Origin: Gymnogyps californianus | Taxonomy: Eukaryota > Chordata > Aves > Accipitriformes > Cathartidae | Reading direction: 5' to 3' | Assembly (NCBI RefSeq): GCF_018139145.2 | Contig: NC_059476.1 | Location: 12,393,001 to 12,457,000 of the forward strand | Length of the DNA stretch: 64,000 bases | Shown here: positions 51,770-63,507 of the stretch, piece by piece | How positions within the stretch are numbered: the stretch's first letter is position 1 | Layout of the letters: every line of letters begins with the position of its first letter | Translations under genes and position numbers: made by a program | The notes under the pieces: generated by a model | The model's database searches: none | What the model was told of the DNA's origin: nothing | The model's input: only the letters and a program-made list of their open reading frames with translations

Positions 51770-52750
51770 TTTTTGCTTCATGCTTCCCCTGGAAATACAT
51801 GAATAGTCGGGACCCAGGTGGTTTAGTAAAAGCCTGGCTCATGTTGGCTCACTAGACACAGCAGCAAATGTTTGGCAGTGTGTGGGTAAAGCTCTGCGGG
51901 CTACAGCATTGGTGTGGACTGAGGGAGAGGAAGGAGGAAGGGCAGAGTAGCTGCTGGCTGCACTTTTTCTCCTCTGGAAAAATGCGTACAGACTGAGGCC
52001 CAGGGACCGGTTTCATGAGCTGGCCATGTACCCACACAGTTCTCCCTTACCAGTGAGATGCTGGGTGTAGCACCCAGCCTGTGCATCTTTAAGGGCCTGG
52101 TCCTGAGCACCATGCAGCCAGTCAAGCATCTCCTCTCCTACCAAGTCCCCAGGATGTGCGGGAGGCCCTGAACTAAGATGGGTCCCAGTGAGCACCACAT
52201 TTTCCTCCTCTCTTCATCCTCTGCAGAGTCATGGTTACACTGGGTGCAGTGACGAACCCCACGGAAGAGGGGTGGCTGCAGCACTGTCACAGCGTAGGGG
52301 CTGGAGGGACCCCAGGCTACCAACTGCTGCAAGCAAACCCCTCCAGCCTGGATGCAGTTCCAAAGCAGATTTTTTTCCTTTTGTTGTAGCCTTTCTTGGT
52401 GGTGATCTCATTTCTGCATTTCTGTAACAGTCTCCTGTTTTTGTCGATAGGGTTGACTTATAGCCCACCTGTAAAAAACTGCCGAGGGCAGAGGAGCGCA
52501 GTGGAAGGTATTTTCATTAGGGAGCATGCATGGCAAATGGCCAGATTTTACAACAGTTGCACTCACTGTTGTTACCAATACGACCCTCCTCCCTTCCAAG
52601 CAGAAAACTGACAGTAATTTATCTTGAAAAGTAGATGGTACCGTTTCTGCTGAGGCTTTAAGCAAATTAATGGGACGCTGACATTTTCCTGGAGCTGTGC
52701 TCAGCCCCAGAAAGCAAGCTGTGGCGTACCTAAAGCCCGTCAGTTTGGTG
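51770..52750. other. upstream flank of the right CpG island
   Basis: Unique-looking sequence with no recognised gene or repeat. GC content rises towards the island. Confidence 0.5.
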
Positions 52751-53650
52751 CTGGGGAGCTGGTGTGAGCTCCCAGCACCTCCGGCCCTGCCCTGGCTCCT
52801 TCTCCCCCCGCCTCAGGCAGCTCTGAAACACCGGCGACTGCGAGGCCGGCTGAGCTGCACGGGGTGAGGAGGGAGAGGAGCCAGGCGCATTCGCTGGGCG
52901 GCCTCAAATCCCCCCTCGGGACAGTATTTTTGGAAGTTTAAGAGCGAAGCGGATGAAAGAGGCGAGCGCAGAGCGAGGTTCTGGGGACAGGGCCCTGCGG
53001 CGGCGCCAGGCGCTCCGCTCCGCTCCCGTTTTTCCCCTGGGGGAGGCACCGGCAGCCGCCAAACGCCGACGCTTCCCGTCGACTGCACCGCACTCGGCCT
53101 GCCTTGCGTTTCACACCGGCTTTCTGTCCCAGCTCTCCCGGAAGACGGAGCCCCCCACCCCGCCCGGGCTCCCCCGGCGGGGACCGCGCCGAGCACCGGG
53201 CTGGGGGCCGCCGAGGCGGAAGGACGGCGCACGCCGGGGGACGGGCGGCCCCCCGCAGGGCTCAGACGAAGGGCCACGCCGGGCAGCGCGGCTGTCGCGG
53301 GGTGCCCGGTGCCGGCCCGGCAGGAGCACGGCGGGCGGTCCCGCTCCCCGTCCCGCTCCCGGCCCTCATCCCGCCCCGCGCGTCCCCCGTCTCGCGCCGC
53401 CGGCTCCCCCGTGACGTCCGCCGCGACGTCAGCGGCGGGTGGCCGCGGCGGCCCACGTGGGCGCTGACGTCGCGGCGGCGGACGGCGGGCGGGACGGCGG
53501 CAGGTGAGGAGCGGCGGGGCGGGGGCAGGCCCGGGTGGGTGCTTCGGCGTTAATGGCAGAGCGCGTTAAGCGTACGTGGGGGCGCGGCCGTGGGGCCTCG
53601 GCCCGGCCTCCCCGCCAGCCGGGCCCTCCCCGGGTATCCAGGCCCTGTCA
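52750..53650 (+). promoter_or_regulatory. XPNPEP1: CpG island and promoter of XPNPEP1
   Basis: This dense CpG island ends about 4 kb before the first coding exon of XPNPEP1 on the + strand. Near the presumed start site are a CRE-like TGACGTCC (53412-53419), CGACGTCA (53424-53431), an E-box CCACGTGG (53453-53460) and TGACGTCG (53465-53472), suggesting CREB/ATF and USF/MYC-type input. No TATA box is seen. A consensus donor, CAG|GTGAGG, ends the presumed exon 1 at 53503. The exact start site cannot be fixed from sequence. Confidence 0.8.
53420..53503 (+). other. XPNPEP1: XPNPEP1 exon 1, 5' untranslated (start uncertain)
   Basis: The 3' boundary at 53503 is set by the strong donor CAG|GTGAGG inside the CpG island, the best + strand donor between the CRE-like motifs and exon 2. 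The 5' end is a guess, and the CRE motifs may lie within or just before the exon. No start codon continuous with the exon 2 reading frame was recognised in it, so the exon is treated as untranslated. A longer human isoform with extra N-terminal residues is known; its coding segment was not found here. Confidence 0.5.
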
Positions 53651-53770
53651 GCCAGGACCGGTCGGGGTGTCCAGGCCCTCTCAGGGTATCCAGGCCCAGT
53701 CGGCGTGTCCAGGCCCTGTCAGCCAGGCCCAGTCGGAGTGCCCAGGCCCGAGCGGCCCTGTCAGCCCTGT
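53634..53770 (+). repeat. GC-rich minisatellite
   Basis: The core GTRTCCAGGCCC recurs at irregular 15-33-base spacing (CAGGCCC at about 53639, 53672, 53691, 53710, 53725 and 53742), alternating with TGTCAGCCAGG and AGTCGG words. It forms a compound variable repeat of about five units just inside intron 1 of XPNPEP1. Confidence 0.85.
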
Positions 53771-54454
53771 GTGGGGCTGGGGGAGGCTTTTGGCTCAGGG
53801 GGGCAGGCCAGGCTGGGGGTTTCGGTGAGTTTGGGGTGCAGGTGGGTACTGGGAGGCAAGCGGTGGGGTTTGTGCCTCAGTGCACGGCTGCGAGTGCTTG
53901 GGCTGCCCTGCAAGCAACCAGCCCAGGCCAGAGAGGCCTGGTTTTGAGGTGGTGTCACTGGTTCCTGACAACGCAAGCTTACATGCTTATTTTGAACAAG
54001 TTTATTCATAAAAGAGAAAATGAAGAGGAAATTATCAGAAGGACGAGCGTATCTGAAGCAAACAGGACATAAACACTCAGGGTGGTCTAACACAGCAGCC
54101 ACAGGCAGACCCAGATGTAGCCTGACCTCCTGGCCTCGCCTCCCTTCCTTGCCGTGGCACTGACGCACACACTGACACAGCAGGCCTGGTGTCCCCAACC
54201 CTCGCCATCGCTGGTGCCTGGGGTTGCAGCAGCCCATCGCTCTGTGTGCATGTGGGAGGCAGGAGGAGGTGTCTGGTTCCTCTGGCAGCATTTTCGTGGT
54301 CGCTCTTTGCCCCATGTGTCTGGTGGAGATGCCGTCCAGGCAGGATCTGGCCTGGTCTCTTGGAGAAGTGACTCCTGTGGTCTGAGTGAGATGTAGGTAA
54401 TGTACATCTAGACAGTGACAGATTTTGGGATCCAACTCTGACTGCCATCATGCT

Positions 54455-54580
54455 GCAGTAATACTTTGCATGTTACTTCTCCTCTGCCTTAGTTTCCCCA
54501 TCTGTAAAATGGGGAGTGGCCTCTGACAGAATGATTGTGAAAACAAATTGGCGTAAAACAGCACACGCTTGCAAGATTTA
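54455..54580 (+). repeat. MIR-like CORE-SINE fragment
   Basis: It contains TTAGTTTCCCCATCTGTAAA followed by ATGGGGA, the hallmark of the MIR 3' part. After this come GAATGATTGTGAAAACAAATT, matching the gttgtgaggattaa block, and a diverged tail. The match is good for such an old family. Confidence 0.75.
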
Positions 54581-55303
54581 ATCGTAAGTCTTGACAAGCA
54601 AATGCCTGGCCCTTGATGTTCCTTGCTCCCCCATGGTTCACCCTCAGTGCATCTCTAATCTTGCCAGTGGAACGTAGTGTTAATGCATTTTCAGCTCTTT
54701 GCTGGGTGTAGAGAATGTTTTATGGGGGGCAAAGTTTGCTAGCCGTTTCAGTTTTGCCCTTTGCTTTCTTAGGCGCTGTGGAGCTTATGAAGGCCAAGCA
54801 AAGGTCTGAATGGTATTTTGTGTGAGCAGAGGCAAGAGGCGTCCGGACGTGGGGAACTACAGAGGCAGGTAACACGGCAGTCTGATACCTTTGAAAAAGT
54901 TAGGGCAGGGAATGGGACTGTTTCTTGCACTGCTAAATCCACTACCTTCATTTCAGCTGTGTTTGGTTTTAATCACTGGAGTGATTAAATAATGATAGAG
55001 AAGCTGTTTTAACTTTGTAGAGGCTTATAATTATGGCCAAGAAAGGAAAAGTTACCTGTTAAAAATTACAGGGGGACCAGAGTAAATGACTACCAAAGAT
55101 CTGAGAGAAAATAGCTTCTCTTTCTCTGGAAATTGAAGACAATTTTATTGGAAAGTTTGTGGAGGATTTTTTAAAGTGATTTCTTATACTGTAGGGGTTA
55201 TCTAAAATAGATGTCCTCCTTAATATGGGTTTTGTTGCTAATCTAGCTTAGTTGTGTTTTTAATATTGCAAGCAAATCTTTGAACAGTGAGAGTACTTTT
55301 TAA

Positions 55304-55321
55304 TTTTTTTTTTTTTTTTTT
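55304..55321 (+). repeat. poly-T run (T18)
   Basis: An uninterrupted run of 18 T in XPNPEP1 intron 1. Confidence 0.9.
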
Positions 55322-55899
55322 GTCCTTGAGAGAATCCCTTGCTTGCTAAGAAAACCGTGGCTTGTCAGCAAGGAGCTTTATTAAAAGGCAAAGCCTTGTC
55401 ATTCCTTGCCTATTTAAAAGAGACTTTCAGGCTCATGGAGACAAAGCACAGGTCAAGAAAGGAAGCTGTGTCCTTATGAGTTTGTAGAAGGAGATTCTTT
55501 TCTGCTGGCTAATCGCTATGTTGTTGCTCTCTCTCCTTCGTGTTTTTCCTCTGTCTGAACATAAATCAGCAGCAATGTTATAGAATATTGCAGTAGCTCA
55601 TTACAGAGAACAGACAGAAACAATCATAGTATAATAAAGTTCGGTGTAGCTTGCAAACACTGTATAAAACTATGAAATTTGTCCTGGAAATAAATCTGGG
55701 GTGTAATCTAATCCCAGCAAAGGCACTGGAGTCAAGATACCAATTTGAGGCTGTAGTCTATGGTGCCTTTTGAGCTTGATTTGCTTCTTGTGGTCTGGGT
55801 TTTAAAACACAGTGTACCTGTGGGCAGACAGTCAGTCACACACAAGTCTGGTGTGCTCTAAACTTCCTGTGATGAGATGTGTGAATGGTGGTCTTGGGT

Positions 55900-56140
55900 T
55901 GAGATTTTTACACCTGAATGCATCAGACCTTGGTTAAGTTCCTGACTTGGTGACGGTGCTGCTGTGTGACCTTGGTCAAATCATGTCTTCCTATGGCTTG
56001 TGAAATGGAGGCAGCTTTTCTGCTTTCCTGTTTAGATGGCAAGCATCACAGGGCAGGGGCTGTGCCTTATTGTGTTTTGGCATAAGACCATAATGTCACT
56101 TGGGGCTCCTGGTAGTTACTGAGGTGTAAAGAAGAATAAG
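55900..56140 (+). repeat. MIR/L3-like ancient SINE copy
   Basis: CTGCTGTGTGACCTTGGTCAA, followed by a diverged GTGAAATGG, gives the CORE region. GGGCAGGGGCTGTGCCTTAT and CTTGGGGCTCCTGGTAGTTA, then a TAAAGAAGAATAA end, give the tail found in sauropsid MIR/L3-type elements. Order and orientation agree over about 200 bases. Confidence 0.65.
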
Positions 56141-57628
56141 TGCCTGGATAAGCAAAAAATGTTTGAGACTTACATGCTATTTGCTTCTCACATCTATGAT
56201 CTGTTTGTGGACATGGCTGTGAAATGAGCTGTGAAATGAACTGGTCAGAATAAAATACTGCATAGCATGGCATTCAAGCGGCACAGAGCCTACCCACCTT
56301 GCCCTGGAAAGTGACAGCATTAAAGTTGTAAGATCCCAGCATGTTCTTAAAAATGTGAAAGGAATGGGTAGAGAACCAGGAAGGGCATTATCCCACTTTG
56401 GGCACCCTTTGGAGATGTGAGTGAAGAAAAGATGGAGAGAACCTCTGAAGAGGTTCAGGTTACTTGATTTTCATAGGCTTTCAGGGGAGGCCTCCCCCAC
56501 AGCTTGAACATCCTCTGCAGTCAGCTGGTGCCTTCCACTGCAGCCTTCACTTGTGCCAGCACAGCAGCATGGCCTGATGCGTCACTGTGCGCCGGTGCTC
56601 ACAGCGGGCCCTGGCTATTGAGGGTTTCTGGGTAGCAAATTGAGAGGCTGGTGGTCACTGCAATGCCAAAGATATATCCATTGCAAAACCACAGCAAGGG
56701 AGGGTGATTGGCTTGTGCCCTTGTTTTCCCCTCTGATCTGCTGTCTTCCATCCAGTCTGTGCCCCACCCCTGCCTGCCTGAAACCAGCTGGGATCTGCAG
56801 AGTGTTTGCCAAAGGTCTTTGGAGAAGGTTCTTTTAAGCCTCCCTAGTTGTCCCCTGGCAGTCACTTGTGAGAGCTCATCAGGCTGTTCCTCCTGTTATA
56901 GTTGTGATCTTGCTAGGTGAACTAACATGCAGCGCAGAGGTAAATATGGCCAGTGAACGCATCCCTGTGTATGTCCTTGGGAGCAGATTTCTTTTGTCTG
57001 AGTTAATCCGGTCACCAATCCACTATGAAACCCTGGGCTATGGTGAAACTTCTAAAAATTGCATTCTTAACTGGTTTGTTTCTGAGTTCCTGACGTGCAT
57101 GGCTTGCTCTCCCAGCAGCCTGTACTCCTGTGGCATATAAGCCACAGCATCTCTGCCCCAGAGTGAAAAGACTGAAAGTTTCTCTCTGTGCACATGACAG
57201 GTGGGGCTACTTCTGATCTGTGGGTATTTGGGACCGTCAGCATCACATGCCAAGACCTTTCCTGGCTGTCACAGGGCATGTCTGAGGTGCTCTGGTTCCT
57301 GGTGCTGTCCACATGCAAGAAGAGTTGGCAAGTGTGTTAAGCTCGTGTGTGTCACCACTGGGCATGCCAGTCCTTCACCAGGTGGGAAAGGTCCTTTACA
57401 GGATAGACCTGCTTTGTCTCTCTGGCCTCAACCTGATCCCTCATTCTCAAGGAACACGAGTGAAGTGACAAGACAGGAGAAATTCTGGGCTGAGAGGGAT
57501 GATGTTGGCACAGTTGTCCTCAAGGAGAGTTTCCAGTGGTGACGGCCTCCAGCCTGTGCATGTGAGTGGCCCAGGACGGCTGGAGAAGCTCTGAAGTTTT
57601 GTGCTTTGTTTTAGTTGCAGGTAGGAAG

Positions 57629-57745
57629 ATGAGTCCAAAAATTACAACAGAGCTGCTGAAGCAACTGCGGCAGGTGATGAAGAGTCCCAAGTATGTCCAG
57701 GAGCCTGTCCAAGCCTACATAGTGCCCTCTGGAGATGCCCACCAG
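57629..57745 (+). CDS. XPNPEP1: XPNPEP1 coding exon 2 (start codon, residues 1-39)
   Basis: The frame reads [20 protein letters not shown] and continues through [18 protein letters not shown], 39 codons, closely matching the start of vertebrate cytosolic Xaa-Pro aminopeptidase 1 (human begins MPPKVTSELLRQLRQAMRNS). The enzyme is a manganese-dependent cytosolic peptidase of about 620 residues that removes an N-terminal residue preceding proline, for example from bradykinin; this exon begins its creatinase-like N-terminal domain. The ATG is chosen because it aligns with the family start. The exon ends in CAG|GTATGG at phase 0. The acceptor is TTTTAG (57614) or TTGCAG (57620), so 8 or 14 untranslated bases precede the ATG. 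The frame stays open upstream to the acceptor, which would allow a longer isoform. The catalytic metal ligands lie in later exons outside the window. Confidence 0.95.
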
Positions 57746-60700
57746 GTATGGATGGATGGATGATGGGAATGATTGCACTTTCCTTCCCTGCAAAAAAAAC
57801 CAAGGCAGGGATAACTAAAATCATCCTTCGTTCACTCGCTTTAATGGTTCTAGCATAAAAGCCTGGGTAACCTGAGAAACATCATGTTGGAAAAAGTTTC
57901 TGGAGTCTATTCAGGAGACTGAGGTTTTTATGTTCTTGTAACAAATCAGCGTGGATGTTCCACCAGCAACTTCTCATCAGATTGTCTCCAGGGAGCTCAC
58001 GCTGCAAAAAAGGGAGCTTGCCAGAGCACTTGCTGTGCCCATGCTGGCTATTGGGAAGAATGGATTTAATGGGGGAGGAAAAGGCATTATCTGGGCTTTA
58101 GTTTCCCCATTAGCACCTCCTGATCAACGCACACTCTTAAGCAAGGTGGCGAAGGATTAGTTGCAGAGCTTTCCCTTTGCTAGATCCAGTTCTTGCTGGA
58201 ATTTGCTGCCTTATGCTAAAGCCCTTCAGATCCCACGCAGAGAGGCCCTTGGAGAGGCAGGGAAGGAACAGGCCACAATGACACTTCCCTTTCGATGCTG
58301 CTCTGCATCAGCTTGTTCTGTGCACTAAAGACAGGAGGGAAGTCTGGGCCCAGGGTGGTAACCCGTGGTGGTAACTGTGTTGTGCGCTGCTTCCACCGTT
58401 AAGATTTTTGTAGTCCGTGACATTAATTTTAAATTGCTGAACTGCCTTTTACCTCCCCTGCCTGCTCATATGCTAGTTTCACTCTTCTGTTCGCTCTGTT
58501 AGGAGACCCAAGAACTGCCAAGGGTTTTTCCCTCCTCAGCCATTTTCAGGAAACAAAAGACCTGAAGCTTTCCTGGCTCACACCCAAAGCTCCCTTTTAC
58601 CCCAGGGTGCACAAGAGCAAAATGCAACTGAATCGGAACCTTTGCCCTTGACTTGGCACTGAAGTGAGCTGGGTCCAGACTTGCCTGTGCCCTGGGACCG
58701 TATGTGCAGCATCGTGTTTCCTCTTAGGGAGATCCAAACTTGGGCAGGTAGAGGGAAGGCGTTTTCTGCAGCTGCTATTGTCTGCTGCATTCCTGCCTCA
58801 AGCTGCCTCCCTCCATATATAACTCTGGTTTCATTTCACTAGACGTTAAATGCTGTCATGTGAGTTGAAGAATGTGACCCTCAGGACTTCTGGGTTTTTC
58901 TGTTGCTTTCTTTTCCTTGACAGAGTGCAGTTAAGCAGAGAACCCCATGTTGCTATTTCCTGCCGGGCGAGTTGGTCAGGTTTCTCTGCAAAGTGAATCT
59001 ATCTGAATGGAAACGATTACTAAAAGCTGCTGATTCTGGCGCCTCCTGACTAGCTAGTGCAGGATTTTGTCTGTGAGGTTTGGGAATTGGTGCAATTTTA
59101 GGCATTGGCGGAAACCTGTTGATTCCAGGTAAATTGTGATGAGCTGAGATTTGCAGCTTCCCCACGTTCCAAGCAAGGGTTTGTTTCCTGTACACAAGTA
59201 AGAACTTTACAGCCCTGCAGTCAGATTTTGCTCTTAGGCAGCTCCCTCCATGACTCAGAAGACTGCGGTTTAATGATACCCAAGCTTTTGGTGGCTTGAG
59301 CCATTTCCTCCCCACAGCCCAAGCTACTTATTGCTGGCCTTGCCTCTCTCAGCTGTTCCTGAGGCTGTCCTGGGATCCACATCAGAGAACTTGTCAACAA
59401 AGAGGGCTTTCCCTCCTGTGGTGTTGACACAGGGTTTAGATTGGGGGAAACTTTATTCCCTTGTAGGTTGCAGAGGAACCCCTGGATTGGACTGATGCTG
59501 ATACACCCCGATGCTGCAACTTGCTGACTAATTTCTCTTTGTAACACTGGGAACGTTTGAGCTCCGAGCTCTGTGATGCTTTTAATATTGGTTTTCCTGC
59601 CAAGACTAGAAGGCTTAGGTTATAATACTGCCAGGAGGTTTGCCACCAGTTGTATCGTTTGCTTTCCATGCTTAGTTGTGTAAGGAGCTGAAAGACTTGC
59701 AGAGCTTCTCAAACACAGCTGGCTCTGACTCTGGCTTAACCAAGGCTGCTAATACCCTGGATTTGTGGCTCTGACAGCCAGCCCTGAATGGTGGCTGCTT
59801 TGATTTTTGAAACTTCTGATGCTGGTGATAGGAAGTCAGAAGAAATGGACTGTTTCCTTGGGGACCTGGGTCATCCAAAGGCTGGTGAGAAAGGAGGGTA
59901 GTCCCAGACAAAAGTGGACTGAAGTCCATACAAAGAGCCCCGCTTCCTTTCATGAGTGCTGGGTGGATCTTGCGGCTGGAGGTGTGAAAGGATCACGAAG
60001 GGGTGAAATGCCATGCTTTTGGGAATGAGGCACCAAGTCCTTTGTGGTTTGGCTAAAAATGCCTATCTGAGCTTTTGGGGTGTTGCAGTGGTAAATGCAG
60101 GATCCATTTTTATGTTGAGTGACCCAGTTTACATTGAATCTGGAGTTTACCCATGTGGGAATATGCAGAGATTGGAGGAGCTTTCTTCTTAATAGGAGGG
60201 AATGATGTTTGGATTAGAGCTTGGGTATGGAGCCAGTCACAGCTTAACTGGGGCTGGCTTCCACCCCCAGGCCTTGACTCAGTGAAAACAAATTTGGTCA
60301 GATCTGGCTGGTCTTCCACATCAAGGAAGCACCTGCCCAGCTCAGGGCCCCATGTTTGGATTGGCAGAGATGCTGTCTTCTGCTCAGGGCTGGCTCCTCT
60401 GACACACACTTGTTCTGAGCCGAGGAATTAGCGGAGTTACAAAGCAAGAGACGGCTTGTGCACAGGTTGCACTGACCTGTTCCAGATCTTACCCATGCAG
60501 TTAGGTTTTTGGCAGTGAATACCGACCTCCCTCCAAGTACACAGCAGTGTTTGTTCTTTAATGGCATCAGTGTCGTAGCTCTAAGGGCATTGCACTTTTC
60601 ATTGCTGATTTTGGTTGACATTAGGATAGAATAAGCTTCAACATGTTAATGGCCCAACCGTGCAGGTTCTGGTGATAAGCACCACTGATTTTTTAGGGTT

Positions 60701-63443
60701 CTTCCTGGCTTAGCTGAGGGTTTCTGTGATGCAGCCCCCAGTTTTGTCTGCATGTCAGGGACTGATGGGTGTGGTGGAAAGCAGCCGTGAAAGGCCTGAG
60801 GAGGGCCAGGTTGAAGGCCATCAGAGCTGCAAGGCAAGCCCCAAGGAAATACCTTGTTCTGACTGTGCTGTGGCCTGTACTTTGTGTGGCATATGCAGGC
60901 GTTCCCCTTGTAATTTTAGCTCATGCAAAACATGGGCTCATCTTTGCACAGTGGGGGTTGCTGCATGGAACAGAACAGGTGGGTGTGCAAGAATTCAGAC
61001 TGACAGATGAATGAACCATCTTCCCCTCCAGATCTCTCATACTCCCTTTTAAAGCCCATCTGCCTCATTGTAAACTCTTAAAACATTCCCTGGATTTGTC
61101 TGTGAATGGGACAGCATGAAGTACTTCCCATGCAGTCAAGGTCTTTATTAGTTTAGGTCAGCTTTTACCAGATCTAAAACTGATAGACTTCTTTTTTCCC
61201 TTTTTTTTTAGAGGTTTTCTTTTTTTAAAAATTGTTTTAATCCATTTCACTGTTCTGTGCTGTTAATGCAGCTAGCTCAATGTTAACCCTTCCTATGAAT
61301 GTGAGATTGCTTGTCTGCAAAAGCAAACTAGTCTGTAGTCTCTATTGTGTTGATCAAGAGAAAGGGAAGAGAAATCACTGGTCTGATTTGAGATATACTT
61401 AGTGATATGATCCACAATGGGAAACTTCCAGCATCCCCTTTAGGTGTTGGACCCTGGGAGATGGTGTCCCAGCTTTGAGCTGAGAAGCGTAGGAGAGGGG
61501 GAGTCGTAGCAGTCAACAGGCTGAATAGTTGTTAGGAAATGTTGAAATGGGGAATCCTCCTCAGGTCTGGGTATTGCTCTGCCTTCATGTTCTGTCCTGC
61601 TGCTGTGAGACAGGCAGCCCGGGAAACGGGCACTTGATTCTGTTCCCTGAACAACTTTGTCCTCTCTATCTGCTGATGCCTCTGTCGTTATTTTAAAGGG
61701 GGTTAGTGGTGATGGTGGTGCTGTGGTGGGCTGAGGCGGATCCACCCTGTCAGCTAGAGGTGTGCAGAGGGCAGTCATCCCTTGCTGAGGTGGGTATCCT
61801 GGCCCCTCTCCTCCCCACAGCTGCTGAGCGTATGTCACAGCCCTGTGGGTTCTGTGGGACTGGACAGGAAGAGGCACAGGGAACTGGACTGGCTCAGAGA
61901 TGAGGGCACCTGTGGTCTCAATACCTGCCCCATTTTTGCCAACTTTCATTAGTGGTTGGATAAAATAGAGGATTTCTTGGGAGCATATCCCAGGAATCTT
62001 CCCTGGCAATCAGGAGCAAAAGCTACTCAGCCAGATCCTCTTTTGGGCCATGGGTTTTGCTGTCCCAAGGCTCAGTTTCAAAATGTTAGTGGTGAATGGT
62101 TGGTAGCTGCTGCCTAGGGTGTCTCCCAGGAGGGGAGAGACATAGCTGTTCTGGAGGGGTTTTGACCGTGGGGTGATTGGGAGCAGAAACAAAGAGTTGG
62201 TCCCAGGTGCTGTGATTTGTGCTTCTCACTCCTGTGCTTTGAATCCTCTGCCACCTTTAGAACAGTGAAGAGTAACAGATTTGAAGGGAGTGTTTTCTAA
62301 CAATCAGGTGGTTTAAAAATAGCCTTGGCCAGAGACAAGGGAAATGCAGTATCTATCACAGTAGGAACTAAAACCACCTGAGAATCAGGCTGTGATTTCT
62401 CAGCTCAGTCCCTAAAATGTTTCTTTTGCCACAGCACAGCTGGGTGCAGAGAAACTCTATGGGCAGAGGAACAGACTTTGGTTTCAGATCATTTGTAAGG
62501 TACAAATCCAGGGGTTTTGCAGCTTAAACATCGGCGCTGTCAGCCTGGATTAAGCTGATTTGCTGAGTTGCGCTAGTTAATTAACAGGCCTACTCAGCAG
62601 TTCTGACCTCCGAACTTACCAGAATGGGATCCCATAAAAATGGTGTGTGGGCCATTTCAAGGTACAGTTGTTCTTTTAATTTTGGCAGCTCCTGTGGATG
62701 TCGGGTATCTGTGCATTCTCAGGTTCTTCTGTAATGCTGCCAACAGATGTGTCCACAAACACAGGTTGTGATGAGTTTGGGATGAGGATGGACTAGTAGT
62801 CTTTGATTCCCTCTCACCCACCAAACCATGGTCTGGTGGTTTCTGGTGTAGTCGGGTTTTGAGTAGGCAAGGAAGAAGTGAGAGGATCGGCATCTAATTA
62901 TGAAAGGTCCTAAGGGTTAAAGTTTTTACAGTTTTACCACCTTGATGATTTTCTTTCAATGTCATTGTTGTGAAAAAGAAAGTCTTAAAGGAATTCTTAT
63001 AAATGCCAGTGAGGGGACTTCACTGGAGATAGTGAATTTTACAGATTTTTTGTGCTGATTACTCTGGTCTCCAAGATCAAGGGATGCTTCTGGTTTCTCT
63101 TCCTTTCACATTGCAGCTTCAAAGGCAGCATTTGTTGCCCAAAGGGGAGGCTGAGTGTGAGATAAACATCTGCAAACGCTGAAGCACTTTAGTGTTTACA
63201 GACGTTGGTGGGAGAAAAGTGCTGCAGCTTTAAAAAAAAAAAAAAACAAACAGTTGGACATAAATACAATATAATCACAGATGATTAAATGTTCCAGTGG
63301 AGTAGAGCCCAGGATTTTTTAACTCATTTTGTTCTCTCTGTGTTGTCCTTTAGGAGAAAAAGCTTATCAAAGTATTTGTCATCAGCTGATTCCCCCCCCC
63401 CCCCCCCCTTCTGTAAATAATTGCTGCCTCTTTTGTTTTCTAG
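57746..63443 (+). other. XPNPEP1: XPNPEP1 intron 2
   Basis: A 5.7-kb GT-AG intron in phase 0. It starts with GTATGG, followed at once by a short GGAT repeat, and ends with TTTTGTTTTCTAG. A C17 run lies just before the acceptor. A9-A14 and T runs occur (for example about 63231-63245). No other recognised gene or repeat is seen; open frames inside are short and unrecognised. Confidence 0.85.
63392..63408 (+). repeat. poly-C run (C17) upstream of exon 3
   Basis: Seventeen C in a row end 35 bases before the exon 3 boundary. A normal T-rich polypyrimidine tract still lies between the run and the acceptor. Confidence 0.9.
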
Positions 63444-63507
63444 AGCGAGTACATTGCACCCTGTGATTGTAGACGGGCGTTCATCTCTGGATTTGATGGC
63501 TCTGCAG
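63444..63507 (+). CDS. XPNPEP1: XPNPEP1 coding exon 3 (residues 40-61, partial)
   Basis: This exon of 64 bases encodes [20 protein letters not shown] followed by A and the first base of a Gly codon. It continues exactly from residue 39 of exon 2 and matches the human XPNPEP1 segment except for one Val-to-Ile change. The conserved [11 protein letters not shown]...SGFDGSAG block is part of the creatinase N-terminal domain. Boundaries are TTTTCTAG|AGC on the left and GCAG|GTACC on the right, leaving phase 1. The next exon, expected to begin with the Thr-Ala-Ile-rich segment, is not in the remaining 490 bases, so the gene is cut by the window edge. Confidence 0.97.

Larger units (their letters stand above)
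53504..57614 (+). other. XPNPEP1: XPNPEP1 intron 1
   Basis: The intron starts with GTGAGG and ends at one of two neighbouring acceptors before exon 2 (TTTTAG at 57614, or TTGCAG at 57620). It contains a GC-rich minisatellite near the 5' end, two MIR-like SINE copies and a T18 run. A 224-codon - strand open frame (54435-53761) overlaps the minisatellite flank and is not recognised as a protein. Confidence 0.75.

Noticed and set aside
52813..53553. Frames of about 150 codons in the right CpG island
   Set aside because: Arg/Pro/Gly-rich translations of promoter sequence; the XPNPEP1 frame begins in exon 2 by homology.
53761..54435. 224-codon open frame on the - strand
   Set aside because: It lies opposite XPNPEP1 intron 1, and the product is rich in Pro, Arg, His and Cys with no recognisable domain. 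It is best explained by GC-rich composition.
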